From NCBI GenBank assembly GCA_021199695.1, contig JAJQHP010000092.1, positions 1-5,014 of the forward strand: a stretch of DNA of 5,014 nt, read 5' to 3'. This document shows, piece after piece, positions 1 through 5,014 of the stretch; the first letter of the stretch is position 1, and each line of letters begins with the position of its first letter. The DNA comes from Clostridiales bacterium. GTDB lineage: Bacteria > Bacillota > Clostridia > Oscillospirales > Oscillospiraceae. A model generated the notes under the pieces. It did not search any database. It saw only the letters and a list, made by a program, of their open reading frames with translations, and had not been told where the DNA came from. The translations under genes were made by a program, and so were the position numbers.

Positions 1-132
1 TGTAGCCTCGAATTTTTGTTTTTTCGAGTGTCTACTCTAAGGGGACTATATCATTCTGGCAGGGTGTGCGGCGTTTTGCACAGAGAGACTGCATCCGACC
101 GACAAACGGAGCAAATAGCAAGGGGAGATATC
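1..132 (+). other. Leader region upstream of the ABC exporter gene
   Basis: No gene is supported here. A T-rich tract (13-24, eleven T and one G) is flanked by a 6-bp inverted repeat, CTCGAA (7-12) and TTCGAG (23-28). It could be the tail of a terminator of a gene to the left or a weak hairpin. A segment AAGGGGACTATATCAT at 39-54 is nearly repeated at 120-134, where it forms the ribosome binding site and start of the next gene. The reading frame of the ABC gene is open back to base 1, but the codons in this part encode nothing like an ABC exporter N-terminus and the good Shine-Dalgarno site is at 120-127. I could not identify a convincing promoter. Confidence 0.4.
120..127 (+). promoter_or_regulatory. 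Shine-Dalgarno site that fixes the ABC exporter start
   Basis: AAGGGGAG lies 5 bases before ATG 133. The in-frame TTG at 16 has no such site in front of it, only T-rich sequence, so ATG 133 is the better start. Confidence 0.75.
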
Positions 133-1953
133 ATGCCTGACGACATCAAACGTCCCGGAGATGTTGAGGAATTCTCCGGACTCAACCGACTGTTCAAATC
201 CAAGGCAGTCCAGTATATCATTAACCTCATCGACGATGGCACCTTCCGGGATTTCTTTGCAGACTGGAAGTGGATCTTTTCCTTCAGCAGGAAGTACAAG
301 TGGGTCATTGCGTTTTACACCGTCCTGGGCATTGTCAGCTCCTCTCTGGGCCTGCTGTCCTCTGTCATCAGCAAATATCTGGTGGACATTATCGTTGACA
401 AAGAGACAGGGATGCTGTGGGTGCTGATCGTCTCAATGATCGGCAGCACGGTGTTCAGCCTGGTATTCTCCAGCCTGGTCAGCCGCTACTCCGCCAAGTT
501 GAGCATCTATGTCAACAATGACATTCAGGCGTATATCTTTGACAAGATCATCGATGCAGACTGGTACGAGCTGAGCAAGTTCTCCAACGGCGACCTGCTC
601 AACCGGTTCAATTCCGATGTGAGCACCATCGCCAGCAACGCCGTCAGCTGGCTGCCCAGCATCGTCATTGCTTTGTATAACTTTATCGCAACCTTCTGCG
701 TTCTGTTCTACTATGACCACGCAATGGCATTTATCGCCCTGCTCTCTGCTCCGTTTCTTCTGCTCGCCAGCCGCTTCCTCATGCGGAAAAACAAAGAGTA
801 CCGCATGAAGGTGCTGCAGATGAACAGCTCCCTCATGACCTTCGAGGCGGAGACCTTCTACAACATTGACACCATCAAGAGCTTTGGCGTGACCGGCCAT
901 TACAGCAAGGGGATGCGGGACTGGCAGGAGAAATATAAAAAAGTGAATCTGGACTACAATATGTTTTCCATCAAGGCAGGTATTTTCAACAATCTCCTGG
1001 CCACCATGGTCTATGTAGTGGCCTTCTGTTATTGTCTGTTTGCACTCTGGACAGAGCGCATTACCTACGGCACAATGACCCTCTTCCTGACCCAGCGCTC
1101 CCAGCTCTCCAGCAGCTTCTCCTCTCTGGTGAGCATCATCCCGGGTATGCTCAACAGCTCCGTCTCCGCCCACCGCATCCGGGAGCTGGTGGAGCTGCCT
1201 CGGGAGAACCATCTTACCAAGGAGTCGGAGGCCATGGCGAAAGCGGCGGAGCAGGGCTTTGAAGTGCGCATGACCGGGGTGGATTTCTCCTATGTGGAGG
1301 GCGAGCAGGTCATCTCCGGCTCTGATTTTGTGGCCCGCCCCAACGAGATCGTCGCCCTGGTGGGTCCCACCGGGGAGGGCAAGACCACCCTGATCCGGCT
1401 CATCCTGGGTCTGATCCACCCGGGCTGCGGCGAGGTGACCCTGGTGGACAGCCAGGGAAACCAGGTGGAGATCAACGCCGACACCCGCAGATATTTCTCC
1501 TACGTTCCCCAGGGCAACACCATGATCTCCGGCACTGTGGCGGAGAATCTGCGTATGGTCAAGGAGGACGCCACCGATGAGGAGATCATCGAGGCACTGA
1601 AGATCGCCTGCGCCTGGGATTTCGTCTCCAAAAAGGAGGGCGGCATCAACGGCAAGCTGGGAGAGCGGGGAAAGGGCTTCTCCGGCGGACAGGCCCAGCG
1701 CATCGCCATCGCCCGGGCAGTGCTCCGGGATGCGCCGGTGCTGCTGCTGGACGAGGCCACCAGCGATCTGGACATCGAGACCGAGCGCCAGGTGCTGCGC
1801 AACATTATTCGCCAGCGGCCCAACAAGACCTGCATCGTCACCACCCACCGGCCCAGCGTGCTCAACCTGTGCCAGCGGGTGTACCGGGTGGTGGATACCC
1901 ACGTGACTCAGCTCACCGAGGAGGAGTCGGCGAGAATGGTCATGGATTTTTGA
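133..1953 (+). CDS. ABC exporter half-transporter, fused permease and ATPase
   Basis: The gene encodes a 606-residue ATP-driven membrane exporter subunit, expected to act as a dimer in the cytoplasmic membrane. Residues 1-55 are a cytosolic lead-in. Hydrophobic segments lie near 57-80, 94-117, 176-195, 198-217, 287-305 and 311-335, the six-helix type-1 exporter layout. The ATPase domain follows: A-loop Tyr387, Walker A GPTGEGKTT (411-419, Lys417), Q-loop Gln460, signature FSGGQ (516-520), Walker B LLLDE with catalytic Glu541, D-loop SDLD (544-547) and H-loop His572. All catalytic residues are present, so it should be active. There is no N-terminal C39 peptidase domain, so it is not a leader-cleaving bacteriocin exporter. 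The substrate cannot be read from sequence; peptides, lipids or drugs are all possible. The next gene has its own promoter, and any partner gene would lie left of the window. Third-position GC is somewhat lower in the membrane half than in the ATPase half. Confidence 0.95.
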   Translation: MPDDIKRPGDVEEFSGLNRLFKSKAVQYIINLIDDGTFRDFFADWKWIFSFSRKYKWVIAFYTVLGIVSSSLGLLSSVISKYLVDIIVDKETGMLWVLIVSMIGSTVFSLVFSSLVSRYSAKLSIYVNNDIQAYIFDKIIDADWYELSKFSNGDLLNRFNSDVSTIASNAVSWLPSIVIALYNFIATFCVLFYYDHAMAFIALLSAPFLLLASRFLMRKNKEYRMKVLQMNSSLMTFEAETFYNIDTIKSFGVTGHYSKGMRDWQEKYKKVNLDYNMFSIKAGIFNNLLATMVYVVAFCYCLFALWTERITYGTMTLFLTQRSQLSSSFSSLVSIIPGMLNSSVSAHRIRELVELPRENHLTKESEAMAKAAEQGFEVRMTGVDFSYVEGEQVISGSDFVARPNEIVALVGPTGEGKTTLIRLILGLIHPGCGEVTLVDSQGNQVEINADTRRYFSYVPQGNTMISGTVAENLRMVKEDATDEEIIEALKIACAWDFVSKKEGGINGKLGERGKGFSGGQAQRIAIARAVLRDAPVLLLDEATSDLDIETERQVLRNIIRQRPNKTCIVTTHRPSVLNLCQRVYRVVDTHVTQLTEEESARMVMDF

Positions 1954-1962
1954 CCCCGGGGG

Positions 1963-1992
1963 TTGTCCCGGAGGGGCAAATCGTGGTACAAT
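1963..1992 (+). promoter_or_regulatory. Sigma-A-type promoter for the CYTH-deoC unit
   Basis: A -35-like TTGTCC (1963-1968, 4 of 6 consensus bases) is followed by an 18-base spacer and TACAAT (1987-1992, 5 of 6). A TG one base before the -10 (1984-1985) makes it an extended -10. Transcription would begin near 1999, giving a leader of about 60 bases before ATG 2062. It lies directly after the ABC stop codon, which supports separate transcription of the downstream pair. Confidence 0.6.
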
Positions 1993-2047
1993 AGACATCA
2001 GCAGGATATCAGTTCAGCGCCCGCAGGACAGCATCGAAAAATGAAAG

Positions 2048-2053
2048 AGGAGG
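2048..2053 (+). promoter_or_regulatory. Shine-Dalgarno site that fixes the CYTH start
   Basis: AGGAGG lies 8 bases before ATG 2062. This excludes the longer in-frame reading from TTG 1963, which would also start inside the promoter. The protein beginning at 2062 opens directly with the family motif. Confidence 0.8.
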
Positions 2054-2061
2054 ACCCTTCC

Positions 2062-2505
2062 ATGGAGATCGAACGGAAATTCTGGCTGGAGCAATTCCCC
2101 GAGCAGCTGCCTCTGGTGCGCAGGCATCAGGTCTGGCAGGGCTACCTTTACACCGATCCCTCTGAGGTCCGTATCCGCCGGAGCAGGGAGGAGGACACCG
2201 GGCGGGAACAGTACCGTCTCTGCATCAAGAGCAGCGGCGAGCTGGTCCGACACGAGATCGAGACCGAGCTGACCCGGGAACAGTTTGAGGAGCTGTGCCT
2301 CCTGCTGGAGCCGGGCAAGCCCCTGATCCACAAGGACTACCGGGCCTATGACATCGGAGACGGCCTGCTCCTGGAGTGCTCTGTGGTAGACGGCGGCGCA
2401 TTTGCCTACGCCGAGGTGGAGTTCCCGTCGGAGGAGGCGGCCAACGCCTGGCAGCCCCCCGCCTTCCTGGGGCGGGAGACCACCTATGAGCGGGCTTTAA
2501 GATGA
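2062..2505 (+). CDS. CYTH-domain protein, probable triphosphate-binding phosphohydrolase
   Basis: This 147-residue cytosolic protein is the size of a single bacterial CYTH (triphosphate tunnel metalloenzyme) domain. It begins MEIERKFW, which contains the family hallmark ExExK (Glu2, Glu4, Lys6). Further charged strands fit the tunnel fold: EVRIR (35-39), a Lys at 56, EIETEL (65-70), KDYR (91-94) and AEVEF (117-121), with a final GRET segment (137-140) resembling the family's closing G-x-E-V-T. Known relatives hydrolyse inorganic triphosphate or nucleoside triphosphates with a metal ion; a few are thiamine triphosphatases or class IV adenylate cyclases. Inorganic triphosphatase activity is the likeliest guess, but the substrate is inferred. 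The stop codon overlaps an ATG (ATGA, 2502-2505) of a 19-codon ORF, and deoC begins 63 bases after the stop, so the pair is probably co-transcribed from the promoter at 1963-1992. Confidence 0.88.
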   Translation: MEIERKFWLEQFPEQLPLVRRHQVWQGYLYTDPSEVRIRRSREEDTGREQYRLCIKSSGELVRHEIETELTREQFEELCLLLEPGKPLIHKDYRAYDIGDGLLLECSVVDGGAFAYAEVEFPSEEAANAWQPPAFLGRETTYERALR

Positions 2506-2561
2506 AACGGTACTGGCACGACCGGACCCTCTCCGGCGCGGTCCAGACCGGGAAAGGATGA
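2502..2561 (+). CDS. Possible 19-codon ORF between CYTH and deoC
   Basis: The [22 protein letters not shown] starts at an ATG overlapping the CYTH stop (ATGA) and ends 7 bases before the deoC ATG. The arrangement would allow reinitiation by ribosomes finishing CYTH and would carry translation through the gap to the deoC ribosome binding site, which lies in its last codons. I recognise no family. It has no clear Shine-Dalgarno site of its own and could be chance. It also covers a 5-bp inverted repeat GGACC/GGTCC (2524-2528 and 2540-2544) that its translation would melt. Confidence 0.25.
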   Translation: MKRYWHDRTLSGAVQTGKG

Positions 2562-2568
2562 CACAATA

Positions 2569-3222
2569 ATGGAGATCAAGGAAATTTTGTCCCATGTAGA
2601 CCACACGCTGCTGGCCCCTTCCGCCACCTGGGAGGAGATCAGGGCCATTTGCGACGACGGGGCGGCCTACGGCTGCGCCAGCGTCTGCATCCCCGCCAGC
2701 TTTGTCAAGCCTGCGGCGGAATACCTCCAGGGCCGCTGTGCCGTCTGCACCGTGATCGGCTTCCCCAACGGCTATTCCACCACCGCCTCTAAGGTGTTTG
2801 AGGCTGCCGATGCTGTGAACAACGGCGCCGACGAGGTGGACATGGTCATCAACGTCGGCTGGGTGAAGGACAAAAAGTGGGACGATCTGCTGGACGAGAT
2901 CCGCCAGGTCAAGGCCGCCTGCGGCGACCACATCCTGAAGGTCATCATCGAGACCTGCCTGCTCACCGACGAGGAGAAGGTCAAAATGTGCCAGATCGTC
3001 TCCCAGTCCGGGGCGGACTACATCAAGACCTCCACCGGCTTCTCCACTGCCGGAGCCACCAAGCCGGATGTGGCGCTGATGGCCGCCAACGTGGAACCCC
3101 ATGTGAAGGTCAAGGCGGCAGGGGGCATCTCCTCCCTCCAGGACGCCGAGGACTTCCTGAACCTGGGCGCCGACCGGCTGGGAACTTCCCGTATTGTCAA
3201 AATCGTCAAGAGCCAGCAGTGA
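2569..3222 (+). CDS. deoC: Deoxyribose-phosphate aldolase (DERA)
   Basis: This 217-residue cytosolic class I aldolase cleaves 2-deoxy-D-ribose 5-phosphate to acetaldehyde and glyceraldehyde 3-phosphate, the last step in catabolism of deoxynucleosides. The length is normal for the short bacterial DeoC type. The TIM-barrel landmarks are all visible: HVDHTLL (9-15), EVDMVIN with active-site Asp91, the Schiff-base lysine Lys153 in DYIKTSTGF (150-158), and the proton-relay lysine Lys182 in KAAGGI (182-187). The C-terminal LGTSRIVKI segment is also typical. ATG 2569 is preceded by a weak AAAGGA 10 bases upstream. It is the last gene of its unit, and a strong hairpin follows the stop. No deoR-like regulator, phosphopentomutase or nucleoside phosphorylase gene lies in the window, so it is not in a classical deo operon here. 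Confidence 0.96.
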   Translation: MEIKEILSHVDHTLLAPSATWEEIRAICDDGAAYGCASVCIPASFVKPAAEYLQGRCAVCTVIGFPNGYSTTASKVFEAADAVNNGADEVDMVINVGWVKDKKWDDLLDEIRQVKAACGDHILKVIIETCLLTDEEKVKMCQIVSQSGADYIKTSTGFSTAGATKPDVALMAANVEPHVKVKAAGGISSLQDAEDFLNLGADRLGTSRIVKIVKSQQ

Positions 3223-3229
3223 GCTGACC

Positions 3230-3273
3230 AAAATGTGTGCAGGGTCATCCGTTTGGACGGCCCTGCACATTTT
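3230..3273. terminator. Bidirectional intrinsic terminator between convergent genes
   Basis: The left arm AAAATGTGTGCAGGG (3230-3244) pairs with CCCTGCACATTTT (3261-3273) apart from a 2-base bulge. An inner stem CCGT/ACGG (3249-3252 and 3257-3260) is capped by TTGG. On the + strand the hairpin ends in TTTT with T-rich sequence beyond it; on the - strand it ends in TTTT from the A run at 3230-3233. It lies between the deoC stop (3222) and the stop of the opposing nuclease gene (3275-3273), so one element can end both transcripts. Confidence 0.85.
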
Positions 3274-3857
3274 CATTCTTCGACTTCTTCGGCCTCTGCG
3301 GCAGCTCTTGCCCTGTTCCGCTGCCTCCGTTTCCAGATCCATCGAATCAGACGACAGAGAAGATAAGGCACAGGGAAGCAGAGCAGCAGCAAAATACCCA
3401 GTCCCGGCCAGGTGAAGGCATCCTGTATCATCACCTGATGGAGCGCCAGCCCAAAGGCCACGCACTCCGCCGCCAGCAGGACCAGCTCCCAGGCCTGCCG
3501 CCGCTCCAGGAAGGAGCGGGATTTCGGATCGATGTATTCCATCACCTCGATGCCGTTGGCCCGGGCCAGCTCTCTGGCCCCTTCGGTGAGGACGCTGTTG
3601 GTGACCACCATGCCCCGTTCGCAGTCGTAGTATGCCATGCCCGCCACCGCCTCCTGGACGGCGGCTCCCCCCACTGCGCCGGAGTAGTATTTACACTGGA
3701 TGGCGTACCGGTTCCGCCCGTGGGTGGCCAGCAGGTCCACGCCGAAATCCCCCGTCCGGGGGGTGAAGGTGATGTCCCGGAAGCCCTGCCGCCGGAGCAG
3801 CTCCGCCACGTAGGTTTCGTATTCGACCCCGTCCATCTCCTTTTTCCAAAAGGGCAA
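3273..3857 (-). CDS. Mrr-type restriction-endonuclease-like protein with two C-terminal membrane helices
   Basis: With the TTG start the product has 194 residues. About residues 8-110 form a PD-(D/E)xK nuclease domain of the Mrr catalytic family: TGDFGVD with metal-binding Asp41, then the strand IQCKYY with the QxK pair Gln54 and Lys56, then AVQEA and VVTNSVLT, all typical of Mrr_cat. Two hydrophobic segments follow (about 123-144 and 149-172), with basic residues before the first and after the second. This predicts a membrane hairpin with the nuclease in the cytoplasm, and a basic-then-acidic tail ends the protein. Relatives cleave DNA, sometimes only methylated DNA; target and role here are unknown, and no methylase or specificity gene is adjacent. 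TTG 3857 is chosen because GGGGAGG lies 8 bases upstream; GTG 3866 overlaps that site and ATG 3836 has GGAG directly against it. It follows glnS in the same direction and may be co-transcribed. Confidence 0.85.
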   Translation of the reverse strand: MPFWKKEMDGVEYETYVAELLRRQGFRDITFTPRTGDFGVDLLATHGRNRYAIQCKYYSGAVGGAAVQEAVAGMAYYDCERGMVVTNSVLTEGARELARANGIEVMEYIDPKSRSFLERRQAWELVLLAAECVAFGLALHQVMIQDAFTWPGLGILLLLCFPVPYLLCRLIRWIWKRRQRNRARAAAEAEEVEE

Positions 3858-3865
3858 GAGAAGCA

Positions 3866-3872
3866 CCTCCCC
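3866..3872 (-). promoter_or_regulatory. Shine-Dalgarno site for the nuclease gene
   Basis: Read on the - strand, GGGGAGG (3872 to 3866) stands 8 bases before TTG 3857. The in-frame GTG at 3866 shares its first G with this site and so cannot use it properly. This favours a TTG start. Confidence 0.6.
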
Positions 3873-3879
3873 AATACGT

Positions 3880-3913
3880 CAGCCGCCCTGCCGGAACATG
3901 GACAGGGCGGCTG
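3880..3913 (-). terminator. 11-bp perfect hairpin between glnS and the nuclease gene
   Basis: CAGCCGCCCTG (3880-3890) and CAGGGCGGCTG (3903-3913) are perfect inverted repeats around a 12-base loop, starting about 10 bases after the glnS stop. There is no real U run on the - strand side (it continues ACGTATTGGGG), so it may be only a partial terminator or a 3'-end stabiliser that lets some transcription continue into the nuclease gene. Confidence 0.5.
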
Positions 3914-3922
3914 GCCGTTACC

Positions 3923-5014
3923 TTATTTCTTAAAGCTGTCCTTCAGACTGACCGACCGGTTGAATACCGGCGCGCCGGGCTTGCTGTCCTTGTTGTCCAC
4001 ACAGAAGTAGCCCAGCCGCATGAACTGGAAGGAGGCGGGAGCCTGCGCCTCTGCCAGAGAGGCCTCCAGCTTGCAGCCCCGGAGCACCTCCAGAGAGCCG
4101 GGATTCAGGCAGGCCAGAAAGTCCTTTCCGGCGGCGTCGGGGGCGGCGTCGCTGAACAGATCGTCGTACAGCCGGACCTCCGCGTCTACGGCGGTGGCGG
4201 CGTCCACCCAATGGATGGCAGCGCCCTTGATCTTCCGCCCGTCGGCGGGGTCGCCGCCCTTGGAGTTGGGGTCGTACTCCGCCAGTACCTCCACCACGTT
4301 TCCCGCCTCGTCTTTGATGCAGCCGGTGCAGCGGATGACATAGGCGCCTTTGAGCCGACACTCCAGCCCGTTGGGGGAGAGCCGCTTGTACTTCTTCACC
4401 GGCTCCTCCATAAAGTCCTCCGCCTCGATGTAGAGGTGGCGGGAGAAGGTGACGGTGCGGCTGCCCATGGAGGGGTCCTTGGGGTGGTTCTCGATGGAGA
4501 AGGTCTCGCTCTGGCCCTCAGGATAGTTGGTGATGGTCAGGGCCACCGGGCGCAGCACCGCCATGACCCGCCGGGCGGACTGGTCCAGGTCGTCCCGGAG
4601 ACAGTGCTCCAGGAAGGTGAACTCCACCGTAGAGGCCGCCTTGGACACACCGTTGGCCTCGGAGAAGGCACGGATGGAGGCGGGGGTGTAGCCTCTCCGC
4701 CGCAGGCCGCAGATGGTGGGCATCCGGGGGTCGTCCCAGCCGGAGACATAGCCACCCTCCACCAGCGCCCGGAGCTTGCGCTTGCTCATGACGGTGTGGT
4801 CGATGCCCAGACGGGCAAACTCGATCTGCCGGGGCTTATTGGGGCAGGAGATGTTGTCGATCACCCAGTCGTACAGGGGCCGGTGATCCTCAAACTCCAG
4901 GGTGCAGAGGGAATGCGTGATCCCCTCCAGAGCGTCCTCGATGGGGTGGGCGTAGTCGTACATGGGGTAGATGCACCACTGATCTCCCGTGCGGTGGTGG
5001 CGCTGGTGCTTGAT
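3923..5014 (-). CDS. glnS: Glutaminyl-tRNA synthetase, N-terminus beyond the window
   Basis: This enzyme charges tRNA-Gln with glutamine in the cytoplasm. The 363 residues present match the C-terminal two thirds of bacterial GlnRS from memory of the E. coli protein, where the fragment would begin near residue 193. About 190 residues with the HIGH motif lie outside the window. Visible landmarks are IYPMYDYAHP with Tyr19 (equivalent to the E. coli glutamine-specificity residue Tyr211), ALEGITHSLCTLEF, the KMSKS-type loop VMSKRKL (MSKRK at 76-80), GWDDPRMPT and GLRRRGYT. The two anticodon-binding beta-barrel domains follow, including NHPKDPSMGSR, DPADGRKIKG and the closing GYFCVD and VFNRSVSLKD. 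The reading frame stays open to base 5014, so ATG 4963 is internal. It ends TAA at 3925-3923. A class I synthetase GluRS is excluded by the close GlnRS-type anticodon-domain match. Confidence 0.97.
   Translation of the reverse strand: MKHQRHHRTGDQWCIYPMYDYAHPIEDALEGITHSLCTLEFEDHRPLYDWVIDNISCPNKPRQIEFARLGIDHTVMSKRKLRALVEGGYVSGWDDPRMPTICGLRRRGYTPASIRAFSEANGVSKAASTVEFTFLEHCLRDDLDQSARRVMAVLRPVALTITNYPEGQSETFSIENHPKDPSMGSRTVTFSRHLYIEAEDFMEEPVKKYKRLSPNGLECRLKGAYVIRCTGCIKDEAGNVVEVLAEYDPNSKGGDPADGRKIKGAAIHWVDAATAVDAEVRLYDDLFSDAAPDAAGKDFLACLNPGSLEVLRGCKLEASLAEAQAPASFQFMRLGYFCVDNKDSKPGAPVFNRSVSLKDSFKK

Noticed and set aside
2..40. An open frame ending at TAA 38-40 with a Cys/Phe-rich end (SNFCFFECLL), possibly the tail of an upstream small peptide gene
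   Set aside because: Only 12 codons are visible and they are dictated by the T-rich tract; nothing supports coding.
16..52. Possible promoter using TATATC (47-52) as -10
   Set aside because: No acceptable -35 at the proper distance (TTTCGA at 19-base spacing is poor).
16..132. N-terminal extension of the ABC gene from TTG 16
   Set aside because: No ribosome binding site before it, and ATG 133 has a good one; the extension lacks similarity to exporter N-termini.
1954..1976. GC-rich inverted repeat right after the ABC stop (CCCCGGG...CCC..GGGG)
   Set aside because: The stem has a 3-base bulge and no T run follows, and it overlaps the likely promoter; not a supported terminator.
433..1998. 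A 521-codon open frame on the - strand opposite the ABC gene
   Set aside because: It mirrors a GC-rich coding gene; its His/Gly/Val-rich translation has no domain-like pattern, while the + strand has a complete set of ABC motifs.
2524..2544. GGACC/GGTCC hairpin as a terminator or attenuator before deoC
   Set aside because: The stem is only 5 bp with an 11-base loop and no U run; kept only as context for the mini-ORF.
2497..3465. A 322-codon - strand open frame opposite deoC
   Set aside because: It runs across the deoC terminator and into the nuclease gene, has a low-complexity translation, and deoC is certain.
3237..4010. A 257-codon + strand open frame opposite the nuclease gene
   Set aside because: It begins inside the terminator hairpin and is Pro/His/Gly-rich without motifs; the - strand carries the Mrr nuclease pattern.

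Overview
The window is a stretch of GC-rich bacterial chromosome that looks mostly like core genome. Clostridial-type Shine-Dalgarno sites, a sigma-A-like promoter with an extended -10, strong G/C preference at third codon positions and the gene content suggest a gut Clostridia, perhaps of the Oscillospiraceae (Flavonifractor/Oscillibacter-like). This taxonomic placement is an inference from style; no marker gene proves it.

Layout. Positions 1-132 are a leader with a T-rich tract and two near-identical 'AAGGGGA...ATATCAT' segments, the second of which is the ribosome binding site of the first gene. Positions 133-1953 (+) encode a complete half-size ABC exporter, a membrane domain followed by a nucleotide-binding domain. 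A promoter at about 1963-1992 precedes a short (+) transcription unit: a CYTH-domain protein (2062-2505), a possible 19-codon ORF that overlaps its stop codon, and deoC, deoxyribose-phosphate aldolase (2569-3222). A long hairpin at 3230-3273 appears to end both this unit and the opposing one. On the (-) strand, glnS (glutaminyl-tRNA synthetase, cut by the window edge at 5014) reads leftward and is followed after about 65 bases by a small Mrr-type nuclease with two C-terminal membrane helices (3857-3273).

How the genes work together. The ABC exporter is separated from the CYTH gene by that gene's own promoter, so it is probably a separate unit. CYTH and deoC are likely co-transcribed, and both proteins belong to families that act on phosphorylated small molecules, but the sequence shows no direct metabolic link. 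The nuclease lies in the same orientation directly downstream of glnS and may be read from the glnS promoter, partly buffered by a hairpin between them.

I found no CRISPR array, insertion sequence, tRNA or rRNA gene, prophage or recognisable defence island. The items most worth a second look are the membrane-anchored Mrr-like nuclease and the overlapping mini-ORF between CYTH and deoC. I see no clear evidence of a new multi-gene system.
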